Source of the DNA: a virus
Length of the DNA: 64,000 nt
Strand: one strand, 5' to 3'
IMG/VR virus record: IMGVR_UViG_3300042557_001775
Span: 1-64,000 of that record
Of the stretch, positions 41,125-49,218 are shown in pieces (position 1 is the stretch's first letter; the number at the start of each line of letters is the position of its first letter). A program made the translations under genes and the position numbers. Below the pieces are notes generated by a model, which was not told the DNA's origin, did no database searches, and saw only the letters and a program-made list of their open reading frames with translations.

Positions 41125-42417
41125 TTAGGCCGTAATCGCGGTGTTCGCGCAGTTGAGCGCGTCAACAACACGCGGGCAGCGGCGGTGACGAATCACGAAG
41201 CCGAGTTCAGGGCGCAGGAGCTTAGGACCGTAGGCATAGAGGGCCCGAAAGTACCCAATATTGCCGTCCGGATTGATCAAGCGATCCTGGATGTTCCTCC
41301 AAGTGAATTCACCCGACCAGGAATAGGCCGGATTGTATTTCAGTTGGCCGACGCCCGTGGGCTTCGGGATGAGGATCTTCAGCACGTCCGCGTGGTAAAC
41401 CACGGTGTCCGTGAACGGAGCGTCCTTGTAAGCCTGCGACACTTCGAACTGGCGACCGATGGTCAACGCGTTGGAGCCTTCGAAAGGCTGCACGCGAGTC
41501 CATTTACGATCGGTATCGTTGAACGTGTAGCGCGGCGGAAACTCAACCGTGAAGAACTTGAACCCGCGATACGTACCGGAGAGTCCCGGAGCCGCCATCA
41601 TCGGGCTGCTGTTGCCAGCGCCCTCGAAGGCGTAACGGAAGTCGTCACGGACGTTGCTGTCCTCCATCTTCAGATCGTAGAAGCTGAAGCGATCGCCGAC
41701 CAAGGCGTAGACCGGCGTCATTTCGTCAACCCGGGTGTACGGATTGATCGAGCCGCCGAGATAGCCCATTTGTTCGTAAACGAACTCAAGGACATCCCAG
41801 GTCAGTTTACCGACTTTGGCCGCAACAGTGCCAGCGGCCATCGCAGTTCCGGACGCTGTGCCGTAAGTGGCGGAAGTCGCCAAGGCATCAGACGCACCGG
41901 CAAAGAACTGCGAGCGCGTGGCGGTCACAACTCCACTATTGGCCGTCTTGTAGACCGCCAAATAGTTGCTGACTGCGTTGAGGTACTCGTCCTGGTACGC
42001 GTTGGTCCAGACCCAGCGGGTGTTTTCGGTCAGGATGCGGATGATATTCCGAACCTGATCTTCCACCTGCCAAGCGAACTGAAGGTCGTCCAAGCAGATG
42101 TCGGGCGAGTTCAGCGAGGCCTTTTTGAGGCTCGTCTGGCGCAGGGTGATGCCGAAGCGGTCGAGGGTTTGACCGGCGTTGGTACACTGGCCTCCGGCTT
42201 CGCCGTTGCTGCTCGACCAGGCCGAGAAGGCGACGGGTGATGTAGGAAGCACCCGCTCATAGATCGGGTAGCTGTATTGAGTGCCCTGCCCGTCGAGCCA
42301 AGGCTCTTTAGGCAAGTGCTTGAGGTAAAAGTCCGAGTTGGTGATGTTCTTCGCAACGTTGTTGCGAATCAAACCAGCATGCTCGTGAAACAATTTCTGA
42401 ATGTTAGGTGCAGACAT
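41125..42417 (-). CDS. Major capsid protein (430 aa)
   Basis: It encodes 430 residues, no enzyme motifs, strand- and helix-mixed like podovirus capsid proteins (NAYQDEYLNAVSNYLAVYKT ... GYRGFKFFTVEFPPRYTFND ... WSGEFTWRNIQDRLINPDGN). Evidence is mostly context: own consensus promoter (42596-42622), GAAAGGAG leader 12 bp upstream, a trailing hairpin, and scaffold and portal upstream in the late operon. Lack of a leader peptide or protease fits a T7-like head. I did not verify a family match. Confidence 0.75.
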   Translation of the reverse strand: MSAPNIQKLFHEHAGLIRNNVAKNITNSDFYLKHLPKEPWLDGQGTQYSYPIYERVLPTSPVAFSAWSSSNGEAGGQCTNAGQTLDRFGITLRQTSLKKASLNSPDICLDDLQFAWQVEDQVRNIIRILTENTRWVWTNAYQDEYLNAVSNYLAVYKTANSGVVTATRSQFFAGASDALATSATYGTASGTAMAAGTVAAKVGKLTWDVLEFVYEQMGYLGGSINPYTRVDEMTPVYALVGDRFSFYDLKMEDSNVRDDFRYAFEGAGNSSPMMAAPGLSGTYRGFKFFTVEFPPRYTFNDTDRKWTRVQPFEGSNALTIGRQFEVSQAYKDAPFTDTVVYHADVLKILIPKPTGVGQLKYNPAYSWSGEFTWRNIQDRLINPDGNIGYFRALYAYGPKLLRPELGFVIRHRRCPRVVDALNCANTAITA

Positions 42418-42595
42418 AAGCCTGTTTTTCTCCTTTCAAGAGAGGTTTTGTGGTTATGAATCTAGTGATGTCCAAAACCGCCATTGCGGAGCCAGACGCT
42501 AGATCCAAGGTTTTCTTTACCCTCTGCGGAAAGGGCCTATACACGCAGTTGTTTTTTCGAGCCGAGTATTACCGCTACTCGTAAGCGTGAGATAA

Positions 42596-42622
42596 ATTAT
42601 ACGCAGCCGGAAAGCGTGTCAA
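42596..42622 (-). promoter_or_regulatory. Consensus sigma70-type promoter before the capsid gene
   Basis: Minus strand TTGACA (42622-42617), a 15-bp spacer, and TATAAT (42601-42596). Both hexamers are perfect; the spacer is slightly short. It overlaps the end of the preceding gene, with about 180 bp of leader to the capsid ATG. The long leader contains a GAAAGGAG Shine-Dalgarno. Confidence 0.65.
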
Positions 42623-43086
42623 ATGGCGCTCAATTGCGAGGCGGCTTCCTGCGAAGCAGCTTCGTAAGTCACGGGCGGTTCGGGCCAATCGCTGCGGGGA
42701 TCTGGGCTAACCGACGAGGCCAACAGAATTCCCTCAAGCCACTGCTTCATCGCCGTCATGGCGGGACCGAGAGTCTGGCCGCTCGTCACAAGAGCCATCT
42801 CAAGACGTTGCAACCCGATGACTTGGAGACTCGTCAGGAATCGGGAAGTCCACTGCTCTGCGGTATAGGTGAGATCGGTGACGGTCCAAGTGCGCGTCAC
42901 GGTTTGCGCTTCGACATCTACGACATCCGATTGATTCAAGACTTGGGTTTCGGGGTTGTAGGCAGGCGGTTCGCTTTCCACCACAGTCATCTCCAAAAGC
43001 TCTGGAGCAAGGCCGACAATCGGCTCCTCATCAATGCGCGGCCACGGAAGGACTTGTTCTGTTTGGGTGTTGTAGAGAAGTTTCAT
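42619..43086 (-). CDS. Late protein (155 aa), unknown
   Basis: It encodes 155 residues. An N-terminal 'MKLLYNTQTEQVLPWPRIDEEPIVGL' is followed by a long stretch with V-V-D-V-E-A-Q-T-V-T-R-T-W-T-V-T-D, reminiscent of fibre-linked proteins, and helices (EQWTSRFLTSLQVIGLQRLE). Lengths and the 'W-P-R-I-D' start resemble short tail-fibre-associated proteins. It starts 3 bp after the next upstream stop. Confidence 0.6.
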   Translation of the reverse strand: MKLLYNTQTEQVLPWPRIDEEPIVGLAPELLEMTVVESEPPAYNPETQVLNQSDVVDVEAQTVTRTWTVTDLTYTAEQWTSRFLTSLQVIGLQRLEMALVTSGQTLGPAMTAMKQWLEGILLASSVSPDPRSDWPEPPVTYEAASQEAASQLSAI

Positions 43087-43088
43087 AC

Positions 43089-43604
43089 TTAGAATATTAC
43101 GCTGACATTAGAAAGTGCAGGGCTTTGGGCTGCGGCTCCTTTCCAAAAGTTTATACGAACTACATGACCCGCAGGCACGTTGGACGCTGTAAGCGTGACG
43201 GTCTGTGGTGTGTTGATTGCAGTCCCCGCACCAGCAATTTGCTGCCCAAGAGTTCTGTTAAAGACATTAGCACCCATGGCCCACGCGTTTGCATTAAATG
43301 GACTTGAGGCGCTAAATGTGAGAATGAAATCAGACGTTGCAGGCATTGTGAAATCTCGGAAAAACGGCAATGTCCCCCCTGCTTCTACTGGTGAACGTGT
43401 AAGGCCCTGAAGATTTGCGTAATAGACGCCATTCAACAAACGCACCAAGAAATCGTTTGTAGACACATTTACAAATGTGCGCCAGCCAAAAGGCACCGCC
43501 CTGCCCCACCAATTCGCAACATTGCTTGTCATGCCAGTAACATTTGAAAAGTCACCGTTTACGTCTTCAGCGAAGGCATACGGATTGATTACAAAAGCAC
43601 TCAC
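43089..43604 (-). CDS. Structural protein (171 aa), carbohydrate-binding-like
   Basis: It encodes 171 residues, beta-rich, with jelly-roll-like runs (SDFILTFSASSPFNANAWAM, TPQTVTLTASNVPAGHVVRI, NFWKGAAAQSPALSNVSVIF) typical of fibre tips or carbohydrate-binding modules. It overlaps the next fibre gene by 4 bp. Function inferred from fold type and position. Confidence 0.6.
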   Translation of the reverse strand: MSAFVINPYAFAEDVNGDFSNVTGMTSNVANWWGRAVPFGWRTFVNVSTNDFLVRLLNGVYYANLQGLTRSPVEAGGTLPFFRDFTMPATSDFILTFSASSPFNANAWAMGANVFNRTLGQQIAGAGTAINTPQTVTLTASNVPAGHVVRINFWKGAAAQSPALSNVSVIF

Positions 43605-44992
43605 AGCCTTGTCCCTCTGAGAATAACTTTGAGTCCAGCGCCAGCTACCAAGGAACCGGGTTGGTCGATGTCGATGGTGATTTCGCGGTTGGCGGGAAAT
43701 ACGTTATAAAAATCGCTGATCGACGATGCTCCTGTCCGGATCACAGCAGCAGGCGACGAAGTCGCGCTGGATCGTTGATTGGGGCTGATGTGCAGCTTCG
43801 TAGACAGCACGGAGAAGTCGCTGAGACCGCCAGTAAGACCCGGTTGATTAATGTCTACTACAAGCGCGGAACCAGTTGGCGCGACAGTGACTGACGCCGC
43901 AACAGACGTGAGGCGAAAACTAACGGGGGCACGGAAAGTCACTTTTGTTCCGGCAGTTAGCGCAGACGTCTCGTCGGAACAGGCGATGACGAATTCGATA
44001 GCTGCGCCGACAAGATCGTAAGTCGGAACTAATAGGCTGTCTCGCGTATTCTTTTTGATATCGATGCTGAACGCATTGTTAAAAGTAATACCAAAGGACG
44101 TGACTTCCACGTAGTTCGGGCTTTCTCCGTCTCCGACTACTACATATTCGGTTTCTACACGGGCGGTCTTTACAGTTTGCGGTGTTGGAATATTGGCAAT
44201 GTCCCGCCCATCAATATTCAGCCGGTTGCCCGGCCCCAAATCCTGCCAATATACCGCATCGGTTACAGGTATAGATTCATTGTCGAATTTCGCCCGATAA
44301 ATCCGCCCTCCTGAATGCACTACATCCCCCGCAAGGTAGCGGGTTCCGTCAACAAGTGTATGGTTAGCGGTCCACGGAACGGCGGCGTTGAAATAGAGGT
44401 CGTCGTGATTGTGGGCAGAAGGCGGAAGCGAGGAGGGTTTATTTAGGATCTCCGCATCGCCACTCGTTGCGTTCCAGTCGGCTTTGACTTGCGGAGATGC
44501 CTCCACATAGGTAGATGACGACGGCACCCAGACATAGATTTTGGATGTGTCCAGAGCCGTATAGACGCGATTCACCTCACCCGGGGTGGGGAAAGCTCCC
44601 CTATTGGCAAACGATGGAAAGAAATTCAGGTGCGTTCTAGCGGCAGCAAGGCTAGACGTTAGCAAGGTACGCCCCGAGCCGGTGGCATCTGAAATTGCAC
44701 TAGCGGGGTGATCGTGCGCGCTGGGCGTAAACGTAGAAGGCTTATTAGCTAGGGTATCCCAATCTGCTACGCTTTGCTTTTCCACGAAGTTCTCGTTCGC
44801 GACGCCGTCTTTGAACCAATACTCCACGATAGAGTTGCCACTTTTAATACCGACGGTTAAGCCCTGATAACGAAAGCCGGATGTGAGGTCAGCCAGCGCG
44901 AGCGCGACAGTATCGTAAGGACCGTATTTGGCGTCCAGAGCGGTTGGCGCTCCAATCAGAACGCCTGTTGCAAGTGTGATTCCAGATGGCAT
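43601..44992 (-). CDS. Tail fibre/appendage with a chitin-binding-like module (463 aa)
   Basis: It encodes 463 residues. Repeated fibre motifs W-D-T-L-A-N-K-P-S-T-F-T-P-S-A-H-D-H and LNKPSSLPPSAHNHDD are followed by YLAGDVVHSGGRIYRAKFDN plus a W-Q-D-L-G end, the pattern of a CBM5/12-type carbohydrate-binding module. The C-terminus is beta-rich. It shares the 'W..itgKP-FdPSAH-H' motif with the next upstream gene product. Probably binds a host glycan. Confidence 0.7.
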   Translation of the reverse strand: MPSGITLATGVLIGAPTALDAKYGPYDTVALALADLTSGFRYQGLTVGIKSGNSIVEYWFKDGVANENFVEKQSVADWDTLANKPSTFTPSAHDHPASAISDATGSGRTLLTSSLAAARTHLNFFPSFANRGAFPTPGEVNRVYTALDTSKIYVWVPSSSTYVEASPQVKADWNATSGDAEILNKPSSLPPSAHNHDDLYFNAAVPWTANHTLVDGTRYLAGDVVHSGGRIYRAKFDNESIPVTDAVYWQDLGPGNRLNIDGRDIANIPTPQTVKTARVETEYVVVGDGESPNYVEVTSFGITFNNAFSIDIKKNTRDSLLVPTYDLVGAAIEFVIACSDETSALTAGTKVTFRAPVSFRLTSVAASVTVAPTGSALVVDINQPGLTGGLSDFSVLSTKLHISPNQRSSATSSPAAVIRTGASSISDFYNVFPANREITIDIDQPGSLVAGAGLKVILRGTRL

Positions 44993-46182
44993 TAGAGCGT
45001 GTTCCTCAGTTCTAAAGTTGTGGCCGAGTCAGTCTGCGGATTTTTGCTTACGAGCACCTTAAAATTGCGCGTCCAACGCGGCGATGTTGACGCCTGAGCA
45101 ACGTTATTTTGGGTCTCTTCAGTCTTAAATGGTCCGGTAATCGAACCGCTGTTAAGGGCCGACACGAAAAAAGCAGTCTTGCTAGTTAGGGCAGAGTCGT
45201 GCGCTACGCCTACAAACTGGTTGCTCACGTTGTAGGGGACAGACAGGGTGCCGCCAGCATCCGCCACCACCTTCGCAATAGTTGCGGAAGCGTGAATGTT
45301 TATAGCGGTTCCAGAGGTGCCGTTACCAAGAGCCGTGATCGCAGCTCCAAACTGAGCCGCAGTAAACGTCACAGGAGACTTGATGTAGTACCAAGGATAG
45401 ACTCCCATGACTCCCAGAAAACCTGTGGAGGCCACCTCCGTACCGGCATAACGCCAGCCGTCCAAATTGGTGCTGATTGCTCCCTTGTTGTCGAAGTATG
45501 CTCCTGTTCCGGCAGTGTATGGCAACGAGACCAGCCACTCATTGTTGTATTGTTCCACGGGAATAACGCCCAAGTTATTGTTGTTGGTCGTTGTTGTGAG
45601 CCCCGTTCCTGTGAATTCAGGAGTTCCCGCCGCGCCGACTACTTCGGGACCTAGAGAGCCGTCACCGTTTGTGATGCGGCCACGATTGAAAGTTACTGTA
45701 AGAGTTCTTTGCACTGGCGTTCCGACCTCTTGCACTCCGGTGAGCCCACTGACTGACAACGTCAAAGACGGAACGTTTTCATCTCGTATCCATGGAAGGA
45801 CTGTCGGGAAAAGAATTTTGTCTAGCGCTTGCACTATAGTCCGAGATTTCCAAGTGCTGGCCGGTTCTGGGGTTGCTCCGCCCACAAGAGTATTAAAAGT
45901 ATGGTCAGGAATCGCGCTTGAATACAAACTGCCCGCCTTGCCGTCCAACGCCGTTTGTAAATCCGAAACCTCGCTGATCAGGTGACTATGCGCGCTGGGA
46001 TCGAACGTTGTCGGCTTTCCCGTAATTTGGCTCCACTCGCTTACGCCCGGATCGCCTTTGACCCCTTGAGGCCCAACCGCTCCCGCAGGCCCAACCGGCC
46101 CAATCGCTCCTTGAGGCCCGACTCCTTCAATAACTTCGATGACCTCTTTCGGAGCCTCGATGATCTCAATTACCTCGGCCAT
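44992..46182 (-). CDS. Collagen-like tail fibre (396 aa)
   Basis: It encodes 396 residues. A Glu/Ile-rich start (MAEVIEIIEAPKEVIEVIEG) precedes collagen-like G-P-x repeats (GPVGPAGAVGPQGVKGDPG), then ITGKPTTFDPSAHSH and a long beta-rich host-contact part. The start overlaps the previous stop (TAATG). Fibres with collagen collars are usual in short-tailed phages. Receptor unknown. Confidence 0.75.
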   Translation of the reverse strand: MAEVIEIIEAPKEVIEVIEGVGPQGAIGPVGPAGAVGPQGVKGDPGVSEWSQITGKPTTFDPSAHSHLISEVSDLQTALDGKAGSLYSSAIPDHTFNTLVGGATPEPASTWKSRTIVQALDKILFPTVLPWIRDENVPSLTLSVSGLTGVQEVGTPVQRTLTVTFNRGRITNGDGSLGPEVVGAAGTPEFTGTGLTTTTNNNNLGVIPVEQYNNEWLVSLPYTAGTGAYFDNKGAISTNLDGWRYAGTEVASTGFLGVMGVYPWYYIKSPVTFTAAQFGAAITALGNGTSGTAINIHASATIAKVVADAGGTLSVPYNVSNQFVGVAHDSALTSKTAFFVSALNSGSITGPFKTEETQNNVAQASTSPRWTRNFKVLVSKNPQTDSATTLELRNTL

Positions 46183-46517
46183 TAGCGCGTTACCTCCGGG
46201 GTGCAAACCGCCACGCCTTCGATTAAGCGCGTGACTTCGCTGTTTAAGACAAGCTCTAGGTCATAGACGTATCGGCCCGCAGGAAGGGCCTGCGTTTGTG
46301 CTTCGGTAAGCGACACCTTAATTGTCCCGGCCGTTCCTCCCAGAGTGATTCCCGACGTGTGCGTCAATGAAATTGCTGCGGTCGGAGCGTCGTAGCTGGT
46401 CCGGAGCTGCATACGCGCAGACGCCCCTGTCAAATTCACGGGGGCGCTGCCGCGCTTGTAGACAAGATCCAACGACCAAGTCGTGCCTTGCGGAATTGTG
46501 ATGTCGTGGGAGACCAT
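46182..46517 (-). CDS. Ig-like beta-sandwich protein (111 aa)
   Basis: It encodes 111 residues with Q-G-T-T-W-S-L-D-L-V-Y-K-R-G, then VNLTGASARMQLRTSYDAP and AGRYVYDLELV. This resembles the small Ig-like/baseplate-upper-protein-like modules found beside fibre genes, where a strand-rich domain anchors a fibre. It is coupled to the collagen-like fibre gene by TAATG. Confidence 0.7.
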   Translation of the reverse strand: MVSHDITIPQGTTWSLDLVYKRGSAPVNLTGASARMQLRTSYDAPTAAISLTHTSGITLGGTAGTIKVSLTEAQTQALPAGRYVYDLELVLNSEVTRLIEGVAVCTPEVTR

Positions 46518-46531
46518 CCGCTAATATACAC

Positions 46532-47746
46532 CTACGCGCCCATGCCCGCCTTCACCGCGTCGAGAAAGTCCTCGTAGTCGGCTCCGCCTTCAGGAGAAAC
46601 CGCAGGAGACGTTCCGCCGCCCGCGCCAGGGGTCGTGGCTGTGTATTTCTCCAGCGCAGACGACACCTCTTGATATTTCTCAAAAAGATTCGTGAGCTGC
46701 GTGTAAAGGAACGGCGCCGCTGCCGCCCGAAGCGCGAAGTCAGCGCGTTGCGGGATTTCTAGGCGGTCGATATCGACGGATCGCGCAGTCTGCACGACGT
46801 TGTCGATCGCTCCGTTCCACGCGTCGTCCCCTTCCCGCTTGCGGAAAAGAGGAACGTTGTCCTCGACCGCTTTCCACACCGCGTCGATTGACGCGTTGTA
46901 GGTGCGGCCCATTTCCTCTTGGGTCTTGGCGGCTTGCGCCTGACGATGCTCTTCGAGCTTCTGATTGGCGAGCTTGGCGTTGTTGGAAATCCGAGTGCGG
47001 ATTCCTTGAACTTTTTGATATTCCTCGGCCAGCTCGTACAGACGAAAGCGGTCGCGGTCGTTCATGCTCGACGCAATGTCCACCAGCAACTCGGTCTGGC
47101 GCTCAGAGTCCGATTCAGCAAAAGCCGTGCGAAGATCCGCCTCACGGACTTCATACTTCTTCGCCATTGCGGAGATTGTGCCGTCGATTCGCCGCAACGG
47201 CTCGACCACGGCCTCTTTGTATTCCTGGGTGGCTTCGACCCGAGCAATTTCCAGCTCACGTTCCTGCGCGTCAATGCGCTCCCGCATTGCTTTCAGTTCG
47301 GTCGGATCGGCTTCCCGGGGCTTGGATTCCAACGCAGCAAGCTTGGCTTCGAGTTCTTGGCGACGCGTCCGCTCTTCTTTCAGCGCACGGCGTTGCTCCG
47401 CCCACTTGGTTTTGGCGCTAGGCGTAGGCGCAATATCGTCGCCCGGAAGTTCTCCTAGCTCGTCGTCTTTCGGAGTCGGAGCGGCCGGCTCATCTTTCTT
47501 ACCTTTGAGCGCGGCGACCAACGAATCCGCCGAAGGTCCCTTAATCTCGGGAGCCTTAACCGCCTCGGCCGTCGGAGCCGGGGGCGTTGATGCCGGTGCG
47601 GCAGGAGTATCCGCTGCGGTTTCGGTCGCGGGGCTCTCGAAGGCTTCGCGCATAGCGCGCGCTGCATCGAAACTGAATGAACCGCCCGCCTCATCAGGCG
47701 ACGGAGTGTTGTCGGCCGGAGCCGGAGCAGTGGTTTGGTTGTCCAT
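46532..47746 (-). CDS. Scaffolding protein-like (404 aa)
   Basis: It encodes 404 residues, acidic and Ala/Pro/Glu-rich at the N-terminus, then a long coiled coil (ELEIARVEATQEYKEAV ... EHRQAQAAKTQEEMGRTYNA) and a C-terminal acidic helix ending EDFLDAVKAGMGA. Typical composition of podovirus scaffolds, which line the prohead interior. The start at 47746 is 5 bp after the stop of the preceding gene; a TTG at 47761 is not favoured. Confidence 0.7.
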   Translation of the reverse strand: MDNQTTAPAPADNTPSPDEAGGSFSFDAARAMREAFESPATETAADTPAAPASTPPAPTAEAVKAPEIKGPSADSLVAALKGKKDEPAAPTPKDDELGELPGDDIAPTPSAKTKWAEQRRALKEERTRRQELEAKLAALESKPREADPTELKAMRERIDAQERELEIARVEATQEYKEAVVEPLRRIDGTISAMAKKYEVREADLRTAFAESDSERQTELLVDIASSMNDRDRFRLYELAEEYQKVQGIRTRISNNAKLANQKLEEHRQAQAAKTQEEMGRTYNASIDAVWKAVEDNVPLFRKREGDDAWNGAIDNVVQTARSVDIDRLEIPQRADFALRAAAAPFLYTQLTNLFEKYQEVSSALEKYTATTPGAGGGTSPAVSPEGGADYEDFLDAVKAGMGA

Positions 47747-47750
47747 AAAA

Positions 47751-48032
47751 TTATTCTTCAACGAGTGACGGCATCAGATCTCGGGCCGACGGGGCTAGTC
47801 GGGCGGGCATCGCGAGTCGCTCAAGCGAGCGAAGCGCATGGAAGTAGCCTTCGCGCCGAGCGTTCTGCATGGCGTTCCATTCCATAAAATTCAATCCGGG
47901 AGGAGTGGGCATCTCAAGCGGCTCGCCCAATTCCTTGAGGACGTCGATAGCCCGTTGAACGTGCGGTTCTTGTAGAGTCTGCGCCAGCGCGGGGCGGAAC
48001 AGCTCGTTTTTGCGATATTCTTCGGCGGTCAT
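47751..48032 (-). CDS. Small late protein (93 aa), unknown
   Basis: It encodes 93 residues from MTAEEYRKNELFRPALAQTL. Helical, with LNFMEWNAMQNARREGYFHALRS. Genes encoding similar short proteins lie just before scaffold genes in other podoviruses, but I know no role. The ATG overlaps the endolysin stop (ATGA), supporting this start over one further upstream. Confidence 0.65.
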   Translation of the reverse strand: MTAEEYRKNELFRPALAQTLQEPHVQRAIDVLKELGEPLEMPTPPGLNFMEWNAMQNARREGYFHALRSLERLAMPARLAPSARDLMPSLVEE

Positions 48033-48610
48033 TGAGTGGCTTGAAAGTGCATGGCATCCCGGGACCAGAACGCTCCGGCGGAAAGCCAACCTTCGCGGGC
48101 AAAGATTTCCATTACGTCGAAAGGCATCCGCGACTTGGTCGGCCAATGCGTAAGGTTTCCATTTCGATTGGCGTCGAAGTCTACAGCAGCGGCACGGGCA
48201 TGAAGGCTCGGCAAGCTGCCGCCGCGCATCGAGCGGTTAGCGAAAGCTCCGAAGAAACGATTCACTCCCGCTTCCGTCCTAGATTCGTCGGTCGTGTAGC
48301 GCTCCCCGAGAGCCTTGAGGATTCGCTCAAAGCTCGGCGCGAGCTTTTCGTGAACGGCAATCGTCTTCACAGTCGAGGGGCCGTTGTACAAAAACATCTT
48401 GTACGGCACCGGAACCGGCTCCAGCGGAACGTGTCCGGGACGCCCGTAAAAGTTAGTCAGCGCCGCTTGCGTAGTCTTAGGCCAAGGCTTTGATGCCGGC
48501 ATCAGCCCGCGAAGATGCCGCTGGGCGGCCGCGACGGACTTGGGTCCCCAAAAGCCGTCAGGCTCAGTCCCGACGGTTTCTTGGATAATTTTGATCTGCG
48601 TTTGGTTCAC
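48029..48610 (-). CDS. Endolysin: M15 peptidase with N-terminal binding segment (193 aa)
   Basis: The N-terminus resembles a peptidoglycan-binding repeat (V-G-T-E-P-D-G-F-W-G-P-K-S-V-A-A-A-Q, 13-30). The catalytic part has H137-A-R-A-A-A-V-D144-F-D and a final D185-A-M-H188-F, the zinc ligands and base of M15 D,D-/L,D-peptidases. It degrades murein cross-links at the end of infection. It is coupled to the lipoprotein gene by a GTG overlap and lies within the small-membrane-protein lysis cassette. Confidence 0.8.
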   Translation of the reverse strand: MNQTQIKIIQETVGTEPDGFWGPKSVAAAQRHLRGLMPASKPWPKTTQAALTNFYGRPGHVPLEPVPVPYKMFLYNGPSTVKTIAVHEKLAPSFERILKALGERYTTDESRTEAGVNRFFGAFANRSMRGGSLPSLHARAAAVDFDANRNGNLTHWPTKSRMPFDVMEIFAREGWLSAGAFWSRDAMHFQATQ

Positions 48611-48753
48611 CGGGTCGGCTTGACTACGCTTTTTCCTGTCGGCTCTACCGACACAGTCACTCGCTGGTTAACAAAGTCGTAACCAAACCCAATCTTCGGG
48701 GTCACACATCCCGCGAGTAGGACCCCGCAAACGAGGATAAAAGCCCGTCTCAC
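48607..48753 (-). CDS. Tiny lipoprotein (48 aa), possible o-spanin
   Basis: It encodes 48 residues, GTG start overlapping the previous stop. A hydrophobic signal (RRAFILVCGVL) ends in L-L-A-G-C, a textbook lipobox, so the mature protein would be a ~33-residue lipidated peptide. Small outer-membrane lipoproteins of this size in lysis cassettes are usually o-spanins that help fuse membranes. No partner i-spanin is obvious other than the 80-residue protein. Confidence 0.65.
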   Translation of the reverse strand: MRRAFILVCGVLLAGCVTPKIGFGYDFVNQRVTVSVEPTGKSVVKPTR

Positions 48754-48926
48754 TTGCGCGAAAACTTAGCGATCACGTTGACGATCGCGCGCAGGGTTTT
48801 CTCCGGCTGCTCGCCCGGAATTAACTCAAAGACGGCAATCAGCCCGACCATAACGGTGGTCAGGGCGCCAATGATTTCGAGCCAGTTCAGGCCGGAGACA
48901 AGAGTAAGGATTTCAGTGAGATTCAT
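48750..48926 (-). CDS. Holin-like membrane protein (58 aa)
   Basis: It encodes 58 residues (MNLTEILTLVSGLNWLEIIGALTTVMVG ...) with one or two hydrophobic segments (to LIAVFELIP) and a basic C-terminus ending FSRK. Size, position before the lipoprotein and endolysin genes, and GTG/TGA coupling all suit a holin or pinholin. It follows the leader AATAACCTGAACACC. Confidence 0.65.
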   Translation of the reverse strand: MNLTEILTLVSGLNWLEIIGALTTVMVGLIAVFELIPGEQPEKTLRAIVNVIAKFSRK

Positions 48927-48948
48927 ACATTTTGCGGTGTTCAGGTTA

Positions 48949-49191
48949 TTACCTATTCATCAGATGTCGGAAGCTGTCAAATACCCAAGCGGACATTGCC
49001 GCTATGGCGGCGGCGACCCCGTAAATGGAGGACTTTGCCGTCTCCAGGTGCTTCAACCTTTCGTCGTGCTTATCGAAGACTTTGCCGAACCTCTCTTGGT
49101 TGTCCAAAATAAGGTCTACCTTAGTCTCCAGCCGCACGAGCCGCTGAGCGTCTAGGAAGTGGTCTGATTCTTTGCCGGCCATTTCATTCAT
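48949..49191 (-). CDS. XhlA-like / spanin-like protein (80 aa)
   Basis: It encodes 80 residues: a coiled-coil N-terminus (ETKVDLILDNQERFGKVFDK) followed by a C-terminal membrane helix (SSIYGVAAAIAAMSAWVF). This is the layout of XhlA-type lysis accessories, with the soluble part inside. With holin, lipoprotein and endolysin it makes a compact lysis cassette. Confidence 0.65.
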   Translation of the reverse strand: MNEMAGKESDHFLDAQRLVRLETKVDLILDNQERFGKVFDKHDERLKHLETAKSSIYGVAAAIAAMSAWVFDSFRHLMNR

Positions 49192-49218
49192 AATAAACGC
49201 GGTTCACAACCGGTGCAA

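Noticed and set aside
41026-42240. 404-residue plus-strand frame over the capsid gene
   Set aside because: Antisense shadow; promoter, leader and hairpin all belong to the minus strand.
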